A stretch of DNA of 64,000 bases from Glaciecola sp. (GTDB taxonomy: Bacteria; Pseudomonadota; Gammaproteobacteria; Enterobacterales; Alteromonadaceae). The DNA lies in contig JAQXDG010000089.1 of the NCBI GenBank assembly GCA_029251505.1, positions 1 through 64,000 on the forward strand, given 5' to 3'. How positions within the stretch are numbered: the stretch's first letter is position 1; each line of letters opens with the position of its first letter. Under the pieces are notes generated by a model that saw only the letters and a list, made by a program, of their open reading frames with translations, ran no database searches and was not told the origin of the DNA. Both the position numbers and the translations under genes were made by a program. This document shows, piece after piece, positions 40,825-50,826 of this stretch.

Positions 40825-41808
40825 TTAACTAGGCTCAATTTCTTTGATGTGCTTTTGCACTGATATCAAAGAACCAATCAAACCCAAACTAATCGATATC
40901 AGCAGGATAACACCTAATGCTTGCATGTCTAGTCCGCTAATGGTGAATTCGGCTTGATATAACCCAGCTAAATTCTCGACACCAGATTGGATCCACCATA
41001 ATAAAAATGCCACTAACATCCAAGCCAACAAGCCGCCTAAAAATCCGTACCAAAAACCCGTGTACAAAAACGGAAAGCGAATAAAGTTATCGGTTGCACC
41101 AACCAATTTCATAACAGCAATTTCTTCACGTTGGCTTAAAATATTGAGTCTAATGGTGTTACCTATTATTAATACGACAGAAACACATAAAAGGATTGCT
41201 ACTATCCATACAATATCTTTGGCAATTGAGACAATCGCGTATAGTTTTTCGAGCCATTCTATATCCAACTTACCAAAGTCCACTACCGACTGTTGTTCCA
41301 GTTCTTGCAGTAACCGTTTGGCCGGTTCAGGCTGTAAATATTGAGGTTTAGGTGTAATGAGTAACACAAAAGGCAACGGGTTTTTATCCAAATAGGCCAA
41401 TGAATCACCCAGCCCTGATAAAGCTTCAAACTCCTCTAACGCAATGTCTGGAGCAATTAAACGCGCGCTATCTATTTTGCTCGTCATCAATGACACCGCG
41501 AGGAGTAATTGATTAGCTTGTTGTTCGGTTGTGCCCGATTGTAAGTAAAGTGATATTTCTCCAGCTTGTTCCCAGCCAGCAGTCACCTTTTCGGTGTTTT
41601 TAACCATCAGGTACAACGTGCTTGGTAAAGTAATACTGAGTCCTAACACACCAATAGTCATAAATGTTGCCAGCGGTGAGCGCCATAGTTCACCTAAACT
41701 CGCTAAAGCTTGACGTAAGTGATTGATGCCGCCCATGAAGACACGTTGAAAAAATCCTACTCTGCGCGTCGTGTTGTCACCTGCCCGACCATTAAATAAT
41801 AAACTCAT
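40825..41808 (-). CDS. ftsX: Cell-division protein FtsX
   Basis: Inner-membrane partner of FtsE that controls septal peptidoglycan hydrolases. The 327 aa protein has a cytoplasmic N-terminus, four transmembrane helices (about 45-65, 195-220, 245-270, 290-315) and a large periplasmic loop between the first two. RLNILSQREEIAVMKLVGATDNFIRFPF is the family core. Start overlaps the ftsE stop by four bases. Confidence 0.95.
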   Translation of the reverse strand: MSLLFNGRAGDNTTRRVGFFQRVFMGGINHLRQALASLGELWRSPLATFMTIGVLGLSITLPSTLYLMVKNTEKVTAGWEQAGEISLYLQSGTTEQQANQLLLAVSLMTSKIDSARLIAPDIALEEFEALSGLGDSLAYLDKNPLPFVLLITPKPQYLQPEPAKRLLQELEQQSVVDFGKLDIEWLEKLYAIVSIAKDIVWIVAILLCVSVVLIIGNTIRLNILSQREEIAVMKLVGATDNFIRFPFLYTGFWYGFLGGLLAWMLVAFLLWWIQSGVENLAGLYQAEFTISGLDMQALGVILLISISLGLIGSLISVQKHIKEIEPS

Positions 41809-42557
41809 AGGGTGTACTTCGGCGGTAGTTTTGTCATGGGTGGTAAATTCGGATCCTGGAGATCCGAGAGCGTACTTAACGGATCATTTTGATCATTTAA
41901 GCCATCATCAATCATTCGCCCTTGCTTAATCGTTAGGGTTCGATATTTCATCCGAGCAATTAACCCCAAATCATGTGTAGCTACAAATACACACACTCCA
42001 GCTTGATTAAAATCCTCAAATAACCGCATGATTTCCATGGATAATTTAGGATCGAGATTACCTGTTGGTTCATCGGCTAATAATAATGGCGGTCGATTCA
42101 CTACGGCTCGAGCGATGCCCACACGCTGTTGCTCACCACCAGATAATGCCTGCGGTAATTGTTGGATTTTATGTAATAAGCCAACCATATCCAGTGCAGC
42201 AGAGACACGTTTTTGAATTTGTTTACGTGAATAACCTTCGATTACCAATGGCAATGCCACATTATCAAATACGGTTTTATCCATTAATAATTGATGAGAC
42301 TGGAAAATCATGCCTATATCACGACGAATATAAGGTACTTGGCTAAGTTTAATGTCATTTAAATTATGACCATTAATCAATACATTACCGACACTAGGAC
42401 GTGCCATTAACGAAATCAATTTGAGGATAGTACTTTTACCCGCGCCAGAATGTCCCGTTAAAAATGCCATTTCTCCGGGCTCAATATGAAAATCAACTTG
42501 CTGTAAAGCCTGTTGTCCACCTGGATATGTTTTACTGACGCGGTCAAATTTAATCAT
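41805..42557 (-). CDS. ftsE: Cell-division ATP-binding protein FtsE
   Basis: ABC ATPase of the FtsEX complex. Walker [10 protein letters not shown] near residue 36, Q-loop, signature [14 protein letters not shown], Walker [13 protein letters not shown] and the H-loop ATHDLGL are complete. It is 250 aa against 222 in E. coli; the extra residues are a C-terminal tail rich in Asp, Pro and Leu ending at PPKYTL. Located five bases after ftsY. Confidence 0.96.
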   Translation of the reverse strand: MIKFDRVSKTYPGGQQALQQVDFHIEPGEMAFLTGHSGAGKSTILKLISLMARPSVGNVLINGHNLNDIKLSQVPYIRRDIGMIFQSHQLLMDKTVFDNVALPLVIEGYSRKQIQKRVSAALDMVGLLHKIQQLPQALSGGEQQRVGIARAVVNRPPLLLADEPTGNLDPKLSMEIMRLFEDFNQAGVCVFVATHDLGLIARMKYRTLTIKQGRMIDDGLNDQNDPLSTLSDLQDPNLPPMTKLPPKYTL

Positions 42558-42562
42558 AATGG

Positions 42563-43708
42563 TTAGTTGGTTTGCTCAAATAACGCATCAATGAATTCCT
42601 TACTCTTAAAAATCCTTAAATCATCGATCGCCTCTCCCACACCAATATAGCGAACGGGAATTGAAAATTGATCAGCTATAGAGAAGATAACGCCCCCTTT
42701 CGCTGTGCCATCTAGCTTGCTTAATGTAATACCGGTTAAGCCAACTGAATCATTGAACAATTTAGCTTGGCTGATGGCATTCTGACCTGTCCCAGCATCA
42801 ATCGTCAACATAATTTCATGGGGCGCATCAGGGTTCAGTTTTTTGATAACGCGCACGACTTTTTCGAGTTCTTGCATTAAGTGGTCTTTATTTTGTAATC
42901 GCCCTGCCGTATCTGCGATTAATACATCGACATTTTTAGCTTTTGCAGATTGAAGTGCATCAAATAACACCGAAGCACTGTCGGCACCGGTGTGCTGCGC
43001 AACCACAGGAATGTTATTACGTTCTCCCCAAACTTGTAATTGCTCAACCGCGGCAGCTCGAAATGTATCGCCAGCAGCTAACATCACTTTTTTGCCCTGT
43101 TGCTGAAATTGCTTGGCCATTTTGCCGATCGTAGTGGTTTTACCCACGCCATTGACCCCAACCATTAAAATCACAAATGGACCAGTTTGACCTTCTGGCA
43201 CCTCCGGAATTAAGGGAGCCTCAATTTTCGTCAATAACTGCGTCATATATTCTTTCAATGCAGCAAGTAAGGCATCACCGTCTTTTAAGGTACTACGTTG
43301 AGTGGTTTGAGTGAGGTGCTCAATGATATTCTGTGTGGTGTGCATACCTACATCAGCAACTAATAACTGCGTTTCTAAATCTTCATACAACTCATCATCA
43401 ATACTGCGACCCACAAATAAATCTGCGATCCCACTGCCAATGCTCGCCTTGGTTCGAGCAAGTTTAGCTGCAAGAGAGCCAAAAAATGATGGCTTGGGCT
43501 GTGGCTCTGCAGAAGGCTTAGGCGCTAATTCCAGTGTCATCTCCTGGGGTGATTCTTTAGCTGTAGTGACAGATTCATGCTCGTGCTCAACCGTAGTGCT
43601 AGCTGCAGTCGTAAGCTCCGATTCAACAGCAATATCACTGGCAGCATTATCTACAATCGATGTGCTTTGTGGTTGATTTGGCTTCTTTTTTTTGAATATA
43701 TTAAACAT
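42563..43708 (-). CDS. ftsY: Signal recognition particle receptor FtsY
   Basis: SRP-receptor GTPase that targets ribosomes to the inner membrane. The 381 aa protein begins MFNIFKKKK, has an acidic/variable A domain (about 10-85), then NG domain with GVNGVGKTTTIGKMA, DTFRAAAVEQLQ, DTAGRLQ and TKLDGTAKGG. The ORF track adds 22 codons upstream without family support. First gene of ftsY-ftsE-ftsX, followed by rpoH; divergent from rsmD as in E. coli. Confidence 0.97.
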   Translation of the reverse strand: MFNIFKKKKPNQPQSTSIVDNAASDIAVESELTTAASTTVEHEHESVTTAKESPQEMTLELAPKPSAEPQPKPSFFGSLAAKLARTKASIGSGIADLFVGRSIDDELYEDLETQLLVADVGMHTTQNIIEHLTQTTQRSTLKDGDALLAALKEYMTQLLTKIEAPLIPEVPEGQTGPFVILMVGVNGVGKTTTIGKMAKQFQQQGKKVMLAAGDTFRAAAVEQLQVWGERNNIPVVAQHTGADSASVLFDALQSAKAKNVDVLIADTAGRLQNKDHLMQELEKVVRVIKKLNPDAPHEIMLTIDAGTGQNAISQAKLFNDSVGLTGITLSKLDGTAKGGVIFSIADQFSIPVRYIGVGEAIDDLRIFKSKEFIDALFEQTN

Positions 43709-43850
43709 ACAACACTTGAGTCCTGTTATCTGGTTAGCTAAGTGTGAACAACAAATTACGATTAACGCTAACACATAGAATGCACTTTTATAGGCGTGCT
43801 CAAAAAATAATTGTTATCATACCACCATCTGTTCGTAATATTTAGCCAAG

Positions 43851-44486
43851 ATGCGCCATAAAAATCAAAAAAAACCAACCGCCACAGGACGAATTCGAAT
43901 AATTGCAGGTCAACACCGTGGACGTCAATTACCAGTGCTTGATGCACAAGGGCTTCGACCCACTACTGACCGCACCAAAGAGACGTTATTTAATTGGCTC
44001 ATGCAAGATGTGCAGGGCAGTGTGTGTCTTGATGGCTTTGCGGGGAGTGGCAGTTTAGGTTTTGAAGCGTTGTCACGAGGTGCTCAACATGCTTATTTTA
44101 TCGAAAAAAATACTTCGGCGGCAAACCAACTAACCCAGAATGTTGCAACATTGAAGCTTCAAGATACAGCAAGTGTGTTGGATGGTGAATTCGCACATTC
44201 TGTTACTCGTGTCGCTCAGGCTTTAAGTGAGCGATCGCAGGTCATGACTATAGTATTCCTTGACCCTCCTTTTAAACAAGGATTACTCATCCCTAGTTTA
44301 TTACAATTATTAGATCTCCAATTAATCACTACAGACACGCTAATTTATTTAGAATGTGAAACCGCAATAACGTTGAATAATATTAACTCAGCATTGCTAA
44401 AGCATACGTCACCAACGAGCTTAAAACCAATTAAGCAACAACAAACTAATGGGTTTATGTATGGCTTATTCCAACTCAATACCTAG
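43851..44486 (+). CDS. rsmD: 16S rRNA (guanine966-N2)-methyltransferase RsmD
   Basis: Methylates G966 of 16S rRNA. The 211 aa product has RIIAGQHRGRQLPV and LRPTTDRTKETLFNWL at the N-terminus, the SAM loop CLDGFAGSGSLGFEALSRGA, and the catalytic VFLDPPF (D/NPPF motif). Divergent from ftsY, the usual neighbour. Its 3' end overlaps the convergent DUF416 gene by 21 bases. Confidence 0.95.
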   Translation: MRHKNQKKPTATGRIRIIAGQHRGRQLPVLDAQGLRPTTDRTKETLFNWLMQDVQGSVCLDGFAGSGSLGFEALSRGAQHAYFIEKNTSAANQLTQNVATLKLQDTASVLDGEFAHSVTRVAQALSERSQVMTIVFLDPPFKQGLLIPSLLQLLDLQLITTDTLIYLECETAITLNNINSALLKHTSPTSLKPIKQQQTNGFMYGLFQLNT

Positions 44487-45149
44487 GGTGGTGATCCCTG
44501 TTTCTTGAACCATTTGTTGTAATTCTTTCACACTTTGTTCGTTAAGTTTATGCGTATTAACATATTGTAAGACTTCTCTTTGAAATGCGATTTCAAATTC
44601 CATTAAAGGATGTGCTTTTAATTTTTTAGACAATGTAAAATAAGCATTATCCTTGCTTTCTTCATCATCTATGGCTGCAATTTTCTCATTGTCAATTGCA
44701 AATTCTGTTGCCAATAACATCGCCTCAACACCACCCTGTGCTAATTTGCTAATCATTACAGCAGCATCATCTTGTTCTTGTTGTAATAAGCGTAACAGTG
44801 CCGATAATCCGATACAGGCGTCCATGGCAGGAAGCACACCAAACGGAGTGCTATCAGTTACATCAGGGGTCGCCACTTCTATTTTTTCTAGTTGCACACC
44901 AAAGTTGAATTTGTTTTTTGGATTACCTAAATAATCCCACACTAACCCTAAGACTTTATCAGCCAATGGCCCCACAGCAAAGTCTCCCACTCCAGTAAGT
45001 GCCAACTCACTTGTGGAAACTTGATTTAACTCATCATAGAGCGCTACATGAGGGATCATTCGAGATAATACTGTCACACTAAAAGCTAAACTTTGTTTGG
45101 GTGACAATGCGCGGATTTGAGCAAATGTCGATAACGTTGGTTTTGTCAC
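44466..45149 (-). CDS. DUF416 (YjaG-type) protein
   Basis: Cytoplasmic protein of unknown function, 227 aa. It matches DUF416/YjaG: the segment around LSRMIPHVALYDEL, the central LVWDYLGNPKNKFNFGVQLEKIE, and VLPAMDACIGLSALL. No signal peptide or membrane helix. It lies 12 bases after the MarC-type gene in the same direction, so it is probably the third gene of pepB-marC-DUF416. Confidence 0.85.
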   Translation of the reverse strand: MTKPTLSTFAQIRALSPKQSLAFSVTVLSRMIPHVALYDELNQVSTSELALTGVGDFAVGPLADKVLGLVWDYLGNPKNKFNFGVQLEKIEVATPDVTDSTPFGVLPAMDACIGLSALLRLLQQEQDDAAVMISKLAQGGVEAMLLATEFAIDNEKIAAIDDEESKDNAYFTLSKKLKAHPLMEFEIAFQREVLQYVNTHKLNEQSVKELQQMVQETGITTLGIELE

Positions 45150-45160
45150 AATAATGCCTT

Positions 45161-45757
45161 TTATAAAGTATTTGGTTGCAAGTAAGCACTTACACCATCA
45201 AGTAATAGTTGAATCGATAGCATGATCAAGATCATCCCCATCAAACGTTCCACTGCAGAGAGCCCTTTTTGACCCAAAATTTTATGCAATGGCCCCGAAA
45301 ATAACAAAATAATTGCTGACAATCCCCATGCCCCAATTAAGGCTAATGTCCAATCAACGATCCGTGTTGGCGCTTGATTAGATAGTAAAATCAATGCAGC
45401 CATTGACGATGGACCAGCAATCATAGGGATCGCTAATGGCACAATAAATGGTTCTTCACCCGCGGGTAAATTCATGACACCACCCGGTGATGGGAAAATC
45501 ATTTTTAACGCAATCAAAAACAAAATGATACCACCGGCAATACTGACCGTTTCTTGTTTGATATTCAAAAAAGATAAAATTGAATCACCAGAATATAAAA
45601 ATATCAGTAATATAATAAGCGAAAATAATAACTCGCGAGCCAATATAAATAAACGGCGTTTAGGTTCAAATGGCTTGAGCACAGACATCACAATCGGTAG
45701 GTTACCGAGGGGATCCATTATCAAAAACAACATAATCGCCGCAGACAAAGTATCCAT
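45161..45757 (-). CDS. MarC-family inner-membrane protein (YhgN type)
   Basis: A 198 aa protein with six hydrophobic helices, close to E. coli YhgN: FLIMDPLGNLPIVMSVLK, ETVSIAGGIILFLIALKMIFP, PAGEEPFIVPLAIPMIAGPS, and GLSAVERLMGMILIMLS. Family function remains unclear; the name MarC does not imply antibiotic resistance. Its start overlaps the pepB stop by one base (TAATG). Confidence 0.93.
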   Translation of the reverse strand: MDTLSAAIMLFLIMDPLGNLPIVMSVLKPFEPKRRLFILARELLFSLIILLIFLYSGDSILSFLNIKQETVSIAGGIILFLIALKMIFPSPGGVMNLPAGEEPFIVPLAIPMIAGPSSMAALILLSNQAPTRIVDWTLALIGAWGLSAIILLFSGPLHKILGQKGLSAVERLMGMILIMLSIQLLLDGVSAYLQPNTL

Positions 45758-47052
45758 TATTTAAGTAACTGCGCAATACTCAAGACACCCATACCCGTGG
45801 CACCAGCGGGTTTAGTGTTAGTCGGGTTGCGATGATAAGCGCCTGCTAGGTCGATATGCACCCATGGAATAGTCGCATCCACAAAGCGTGACAAAAATCC
45901 GGCTGCATTCGATGCACCACCTGCACCACCACCTTTTTGTGGGCGTGAATTAGCGGTATCCGCAAACGGTGACGGACACATCTCTTGATGCCAAGGAGCT
46001 AAAGGCAATTGCCAGAATGGCTCTGCTTCAGAAGCGCCAATCGTTATCAATTGCTGTGCTAACGCATTATTAGTCGTAAACAGGGCATTGTATTCAGTGC
46101 CTACTGCCATTACTGCTGCACCGGTTAAGGTTGCGGCATCAATAATTAAACCTGGTTGAGCTTCACACGCAGCCATCAAACCGTCAGCTAGTACTAACCG
46201 ACCTTCAGCATCAGTATTAACAATTTCGACAGTCAGTCCATTTTTATAAGTAATAATGTCACCTAATTTATAAGCGTGACCCGAAATCAGATTTTCGGCA
46301 CAACATAATATCAAGCGAATGCGTTTCGTCGAACCTTGCATGATGGCTAGACTTAAAGCAGCACTAACCGTTGCTGCACCACCCATATCACATTTCATAT
46401 CCAACATGCCTTCGCTTGATTTAATCGAATAGCCACCACTATCAAACGTAATGCCTTTACCGACTAATGCAACATCAACAGGTGCATCCGGATTGCCCGT
46501 TGGATTATAGTCGAGCTCTAATAAAACGGGTGGGCGCTCACTACCGCGACCGACTTCATATAAACCATGCCAGCCAAATTCAACGAGTGCGTCGCCTACA
46601 ATATGTTTGGCGCTGACATATTCAGGTGCAAGACCTTCTAAATGATGAGCGACTTGCTCTGCGAGCGCTTCAGGTGATAAATCTTGCGGGGATTGATTCA
46701 CTAATTCACGTGCAAATTCGACCGCCATCAATGCTTGGTTTAGCACCATTGAGTTTGCTATAGATTGCTCGCTAGATTGTGTTGCATCTACAACCGCCCA
46801 CTTAACAGAAAGATTTGTATTACCTAATGCCAACACAAAGCTGCGCTGTAATATCGGCTCCCACAGCCCCACAAATTGAATTTGCGAATGGATTAATCCG
46901 CTCGCTAAACGGGCTGCTTTTTGACAATCGCGAACATCATCTTGCCCTGTTAAATGAACTGTTAAGCCATTTTCATTCATAGAAATAAGGCTGTTAGGAT
47001 TATAAGGTGAAACGGGCGCTTGAGTGGTTTTGTGGATTAAAAAATAGCTCAT
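45757..47052 (-). CDS. pepB: Peptidase B (M17 aminopeptidase)
   Basis: Manganese/zinc leucyl-aminopeptidase-family enzyme, 431 aa, closest by eye to E. coli PepB (427 aa). It has VGKGITFDSGGYSIK with metal-binding Lys and Asp, MKCDMGGAATV, the NTDAEGRLVLADGL signature and IDAATLTGAA. It starts the operon with the MarC-type and DUF416 genes and diverges from sfsA. Confidence 0.94.
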   Translation of the reverse strand: MSYFLIHKTTQAPVSPYNPNSLISMNENGLTVHLTGQDDVRDCQKAARLASGLIHSQIQFVGLWEPILQRSFVLALGNTNLSVKWAVVDATQSSEQSIANSMVLNQALMAVEFARELVNQSPQDLSPEALAEQVAHHLEGLAPEYVSAKHIVGDALVEFGWHGLYEVGRGSERPPVLLELDYNPTGNPDAPVDVALVGKGITFDSGGYSIKSSEGMLDMKCDMGGAATVSAALSLAIMQGSTKRIRLILCCAENLISGHAYKLGDIITYKNGLTVEIVNTDAEGRLVLADGLMAACEAQPGLIIDAATLTGAAVMAVGTEYNALFTTNNALAQQLITIGASEAEPFWQLPLAPWHQEMCPSPFADTANSRPQKGGGAGGASNAAGFLSRFVDATIPWVHIDLAGAYHRNPTNTKPAGATGMGVLSIAQLLK

Positions 47053-47105
47053 TGTGATATGCTTCTTAATATGTTTTTATTCAATGTCATTTTAGTAAGT
47101 ATATC

Positions 47106-47873
47106 ATGCCTTTCCCTGCACAGACGATACCCTCACCAGCACTATTTACTGGACTGTTTAAAAGACCGCTATTAAAAGGTAAATTAATCGCACGTTACAA
47201 ACGTTTTTTTGCTGATGTCGAGCTTGATACGGGTGAAATCATTACTGCGCATTGTCCTAATACAGGCAAGATGACAGGCTGTGCTGAACCGGGTTTTACT
47301 GCGTGGGTACAGCCTAATGATGATCCGAAACGGAAACTAAAATACACATTAGAACTCGTGCAAAATACGCAAGAAGAGTGGATAGGTGTCAATACACACC
47401 GCGCAAACAACATCGTCAAGGCTGCACTGCAACAAGGTCTTATTACTTCTTTACCTAATATTAGCGATATTGCCTGCGAAGTAAAATACGGAAAAGAACA
47501 ATCTAAAATAGATTTTTTATTAACTCATACCGACGGCTCACAAACGTATTTAGAAGTAAAAAGTGTCACGTTACAGGCGCCACAGTCTTCATTAGGTTAT
47601 TTTCCTGACACCATTTCTACCCGAGCACACAAACACTGTCGTGAATTAATGCATGTCTTGGATACACCATCAAATTTACCACAACGAGCTGTGATGCTGT
47701 ATTTAGTTCAGCATACAGGGATTAGCCAAGTCAGCCCAGCCACTCATATTGATCCTACTTATGCTCAATTAGTCGAGGAAGCAACATCCCTAGGTGTAGA
47801 GTTTTTAGCCTACAACTGTAAAATAAACCAAGAAAATATCCTTATAAATCAAGAGTTAAATTTTATTATGTGA
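47106..47873 (+). CDS. sfsA: Sugar fermentation stimulation protein SfsA
   Basis: SfsA family, 255 aa, nuclease-like fold with OB-type N-terminal domain. Marks: LIARYKRFFADVELDTGE, HCPNTGKMTGC, and the KYGKEQSKIDFLL / TYLEVKSVTL catalytic-type Asp and Glu-x-Lys. The exact cellular role is unsettled. Upstream of dksA, the conserved gene order. Confidence 0.95.
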   Translation: MPFPAQTIPSPALFTGLFKRPLLKGKLIARYKRFFADVELDTGEIITAHCPNTGKMTGCAEPGFTAWVQPNDDPKRKLKYTLELVQNTQEEWIGVNTHRANNIVKAALQQGLITSLPNISDIACEVKYGKEQSKIDFLLTHTDGSQTYLEVKSVTLQAPQSSLGYFPDTISTRAHKHCRELMHVLDTPSNLPQRAVMLYLVQHTGISQVSPATHIDPTYAQLVEEATSLGVEFLAYNCKINQENILINQELNFIM

Positions 47874-48056
47874 ATTTAGGTTTGATTTTTCTGACTTTAG
47901 CCCCATATTCAGTGTCAATAAATATTCTTGTAGTTAAATTGCTGTAACGCTGTATCCTATATACAACATTCAGTGCAGTAAACGTGCAGTAAATACAAAT
48001 GGTAACGTTGATATTATAATAGACCGAAGCGATGCCATTTTTAAAGGAGATGGGTT

Positions 48057-48506
48057 ATGCCCACAACAAAAACCAATAAGTCATTAGGATTACTCGCGCT
48101 CGCAGGATTAACGCCATACGATGCGGATTCTGTTGAGGAATATATGAATGATGCGCAAATGTCGCATTTTCGTAAAATATTACAAGCATGGCGCACACAA
48201 TTACGTGAAGAGGTTGATCGTACTGTGACGCACATGAAGGATGAAGCATCAAACTTTCCTGATCCGGTTGACCGTGCAGCTCAAGAAGAAGAATTTTCTT
48301 TAGAATTACGCACTCGTGATCGTGAACGTAAATTAATCAAAAAAATCGAAAAGACGTTAAAACGTATCGAAGATGACGATTTTGGTTTTTGTGATTCTTG
48401 TGGGATTGAAATCGGCGTTAAACGCTTAGAAGCTCGTCCTACTGCTGATATGTGTATTGATTGTAAAACCATGGCAGAAATCAAAGAAAAACAAATGCAA
48501 GGTTAA
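48057..48506 (+). CDS. dksA: RNA polymerase-binding transcription factor DksA
   Basis: ppGpp cofactor that binds the RNA polymerase secondary channel. The 149 aa protein has the coiled coil with the [11 protein letters not shown] tip (Asp-x-x-Asp-x-Ala) and the four-cysteine zinc finger CDSC...CIDC near the C-terminus. AAAGGAGATGG is the ribosome binding site. The 183-base gap after sfsA should carry its own promoter. Confidence 0.97.
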   Translation: MPTTKTNKSLGLLALAGLTPYDADSVEEYMNDAQMSHFRKILQAWRTQLREEVDRTVTHMKDEASNFPDPVDRAAQEEEFSLELRTRDRERKLIKKIEKTLKRIEDDDFGFCDSCGIEIGVKRLEARPTADMCIDCKTMAEIKEKQMQG

Positions 48507-48511
48507 GTCTC

Positions 48512-49393
48512 TTGGAAGCGAGTCGTTATGTGGGTCGGTTTGCACCGTCCCCTTCAGGTCCACTACATATTGGCTCGCTACTAACAGCGTTAACTAGTTA
48601 TCTAGACGCCAAAGCTCATGATGGTATTTGGTTGGTGCGGATGGAAGATATCGACCCTCCGCGACAAGTATTGCACGCCGACCAAGCGATACTGCAGTCC
48701 CTTCATGCACACGGCCTGCACCATGACGGCGATATTTTATTTCAATCCAGTCGCTTATCCTTTTATCAACAGACTATTGATGCACTTCTCAATTCTGATC
48801 ACGCATACCGATGTCGCTGTACTCGCGCTGAAATAAAACAACAAGGTGGCATTTATCTTGGCACTTGCAAACATAAACACATCACAAACCAACCCAGCGC
48901 TATTCGTTATATAAACCCAGGTCTGATCACCTCTTTTCCGGACCGCTTTCAAGGTCAAATATCAGCAACTGACAAAAGCATCGATAAAGAAGACATTATC
49001 ATTCAACGTAAAGATGGACTCGTCGCTTATAACTTAGCAGTTGTCTTAGATGATATTGCGCAAGGAGTGACTGATATCGTGCGTGGTTGCGATTTATTAC
49101 CCACTACCTTAGCTCAATTGAATATTTGGTCGCATTTTTCAGCGTCATTACCGCGTTATGGGCATACTCCCTTATTGGTAACGGCACCGGGTCATAAGTT
49201 AAGTAAACAAAATCATGCACCTGCGATCAATGACACCTTAGCTAAAGATAACATATTGTTGTGTCTGAATTTATTAAATATAAAATTAAGCGATACTGTA
49301 CAAAAATCAGCTATCACAACTATTTTAGAAGCCGCAACAATGGCTTGGCGCAAAGGAATTCACTTTCCAAAGCATGAAATCATTGTTACGTAA
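48512..49393 (+). CDS. gluQ: Glutamyl-Q tRNA(Asp) synthetase
   Basis: Paralogue of glutamyl-tRNA synthetase without anticodon domain; it attaches glutamate to queuosine of tRNA-Asp. The 293 aa product has RFAPSPSGPLHIGSL (HIGH-like), the zinc ligands CRCTRAE and GTCKHK, DIVRGCDLL, and KLSKQN (KMSKS-like). TTG appears to be the start, six bases after dksA. Follows dksA as in E. coli. Confidence 0.95.
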   Translation: MEASRYVGRFAPSPSGPLHIGSLLTALTSYLDAKAHDGIWLVRMEDIDPPRQVLHADQAILQSLHAHGLHHDGDILFQSSRLSFYQQTIDALLNSDHAYRCRCTRAEIKQQGGIYLGTCKHKHITNQPSAIRYINPGLITSFPDRFQGQISATDKSIDKEDIIIQRKDGLVAYNLAVVLDDIAQGVTDIVRGCDLLPTTLAQLNIWSHFSASLPRYGHTPLLVTAPGHKLSKQNHAPAINDTLAKDNILLCLNLLNIKLSDTVQKSAITTILEAATMAWRKGIHFPKHEIIVT

Positions 49394-49440
49394 GCTATTT
49401 CAGCTTATTATTATCATATTACAACACAGGAGCGTGACTT

Positions 49441-50820
49441 ATCTTTAAACGCGCAATAACTAAAATAAAAAATGCGATGTCTACTAATGAGACAAACGAA
49501 CTAACACTGCCACCGATGCAAATCATTACTCAACAAGAGCACCATGTGCAAGTTGAGGACATCGGGGTAAACGCAATAAAAGTACTACGCCGCTTAACTT
49601 CTGCAGGGTATGAAGCCTATCTAGTGGGTGGGTGTGTGCGTGACTTGCTTCTAAATAAACATCCAAAAGACTTTGATATTGCTACCGATGCGACACCAGA
49701 ACAAATCAAAGCACAATTCAAAAATTGCCGAATTATCGGCCGACGTTTTCGTTTAGCGCATGTTATTTTTGGTCGAGAAGTTATCGAAGTAGCTACCTTT
49801 CGAGGCCCGCATGTTGAGCAGACCAAAGCGACGGATAAATCCAAAAAAGATGGTGAAGGACAGCTAGTTCGCGATAACGTCTTTGGTTCACTGCAACAAG
49901 ACGCTGCGCGCCGTGACTTTACAATCAATGCCATGTATTACAATGTCAATGATGGCTCGATTAGAGATTTCGCGGGTGGATTAGATTCGATTAAACGCAA
50001 AACCATCTCATTGATAGGCGATCCTGAAACACGTTACCGTGAAGACCCTGTGCGAATGCTCAGAGCCGTGCGCTTTGCCGCTAAACTGGATATGCAAATC
50101 GACTCTGCTAGTGAGCATGCCATCAAAAAATTTGCGTATTTACTTGAAAATATTCCACCAGCGCGCTTATTTGAAGAAGTCTTAAAATTATTCTTTAATG
50201 GCCAAGGTCTTGCGACTTATCATCTGCTGTTGAAATACGGTTTGTTCGATAAACTTTTCCCGCAAACAGGGTCTTTGTTAAACACCGATACTCGTGAACG
50301 TAAATTTATCGATCAAGTGATCACGAATACCGATAATCGTATCAACACCGGGCAACGTGTTACGCCAGCATTTTTGTATGCCGCGATGCTTTGGTATCCC
50401 ATTGAAGAACAAAGCCAAAAATTAACATGTGAAACCGATTTATCCCCTGCTGATGCTTTTAATATGGCGATGACAGATGTGTTGCAACGTCAATTACAAC
50501 GGATCATGATCCCCAAACGCTTTAGCGTTACAATGCGTGAAATATGGGCCTTTCAACATCGTTTAGGCCGTCGTCACGGTCGTCGGGCTCATCAAATGTT
50601 AGCTCACCCTCGTTTCCGTGCTGCGTATGACTTTTTATTGTTACGTGGTGAAATTGAAGGTGGCCAGCTACATGAATTAGCAGAATGGTGGACGGAGTTT
50701 CAAGAAGTAAACAGTGACCAGCGCAAAACAATGATAGATAATTTACTTGGCCACCCAAATGGTAAAGCGACGCGTCGGCGTAAACCATCTAAATCCAAAC
50801 GAAAACCCAACCAAATTTAA
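49441..50820 (+). CDS. pcnB: Poly(A) polymerase I, probable AUC start
   Basis: Adds 3' poly(A) tails that promote RNA decay. The nucleotidyltransferase core is visible: YLVGGCVRDLLLNKHPKDFDIATDA, RRFRLAHVIFGREVIEVATF, RRDFTINAMYYN, and the Arg/Lys-rich C-terminus. The first ATG (49477) has no ribosome binding site. AGGAG at 49428-49432 lies eight bases before an in-frame ATC at 49441, and the 12 added codons give IFKRAITK..., similar to the MF-x-R start of E. coli PcnB, which uses AUU. I therefore place the start at ATC (459 aa) and treat it as inference; a fallback is the ATG at 49477 (447 aa). Confidence 0.85.
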   Translation: MFKRAITKIKNAMSTNETNELTLPPMQIITQQEHHVQVEDIGVNAIKVLRRLTSAGYEAYLVGGCVRDLLLNKHPKDFDIATDATPEQIKAQFKNCRIIGRRFRLAHVIFGREVIEVATFRGPHVEQTKATDKSKKDGEGQLVRDNVFGSLQQDAARRDFTINAMYYNVNDGSIRDFAGGLDSIKRKTISLIGDPETRYREDPVRMLRAVRFAAKLDMQIDSASEHAIKKFAYLLENIPPARLFEEVLKLFFNGQGLATYHLLLKYGLFDKLFPQTGSLLNTDTRERKFIDQVITNTDNRINTGQRVTPAFLYAAMLWYPIEEQSQKLTCETDLSPADAFNMAMTDVLQRQLQRIMIPKRFSVTMREIWAFQHRLGRRHGRRAHQMLAHPRFRAAYDFLLLRGEIEGGQLHELAEWWTEFQEVNSDQRKTMIDNLLGHPNGKATRRRKPSKSKRKPNQI

Positions 50821-50826
50821 TGTTTT

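Noticed and set aside
41060-41344. Plus-strand ORF in ftsX and others in ftsE/ftsY
   Set aside because: Antisense to conserved division genes without ribosome binding sites or motifs.
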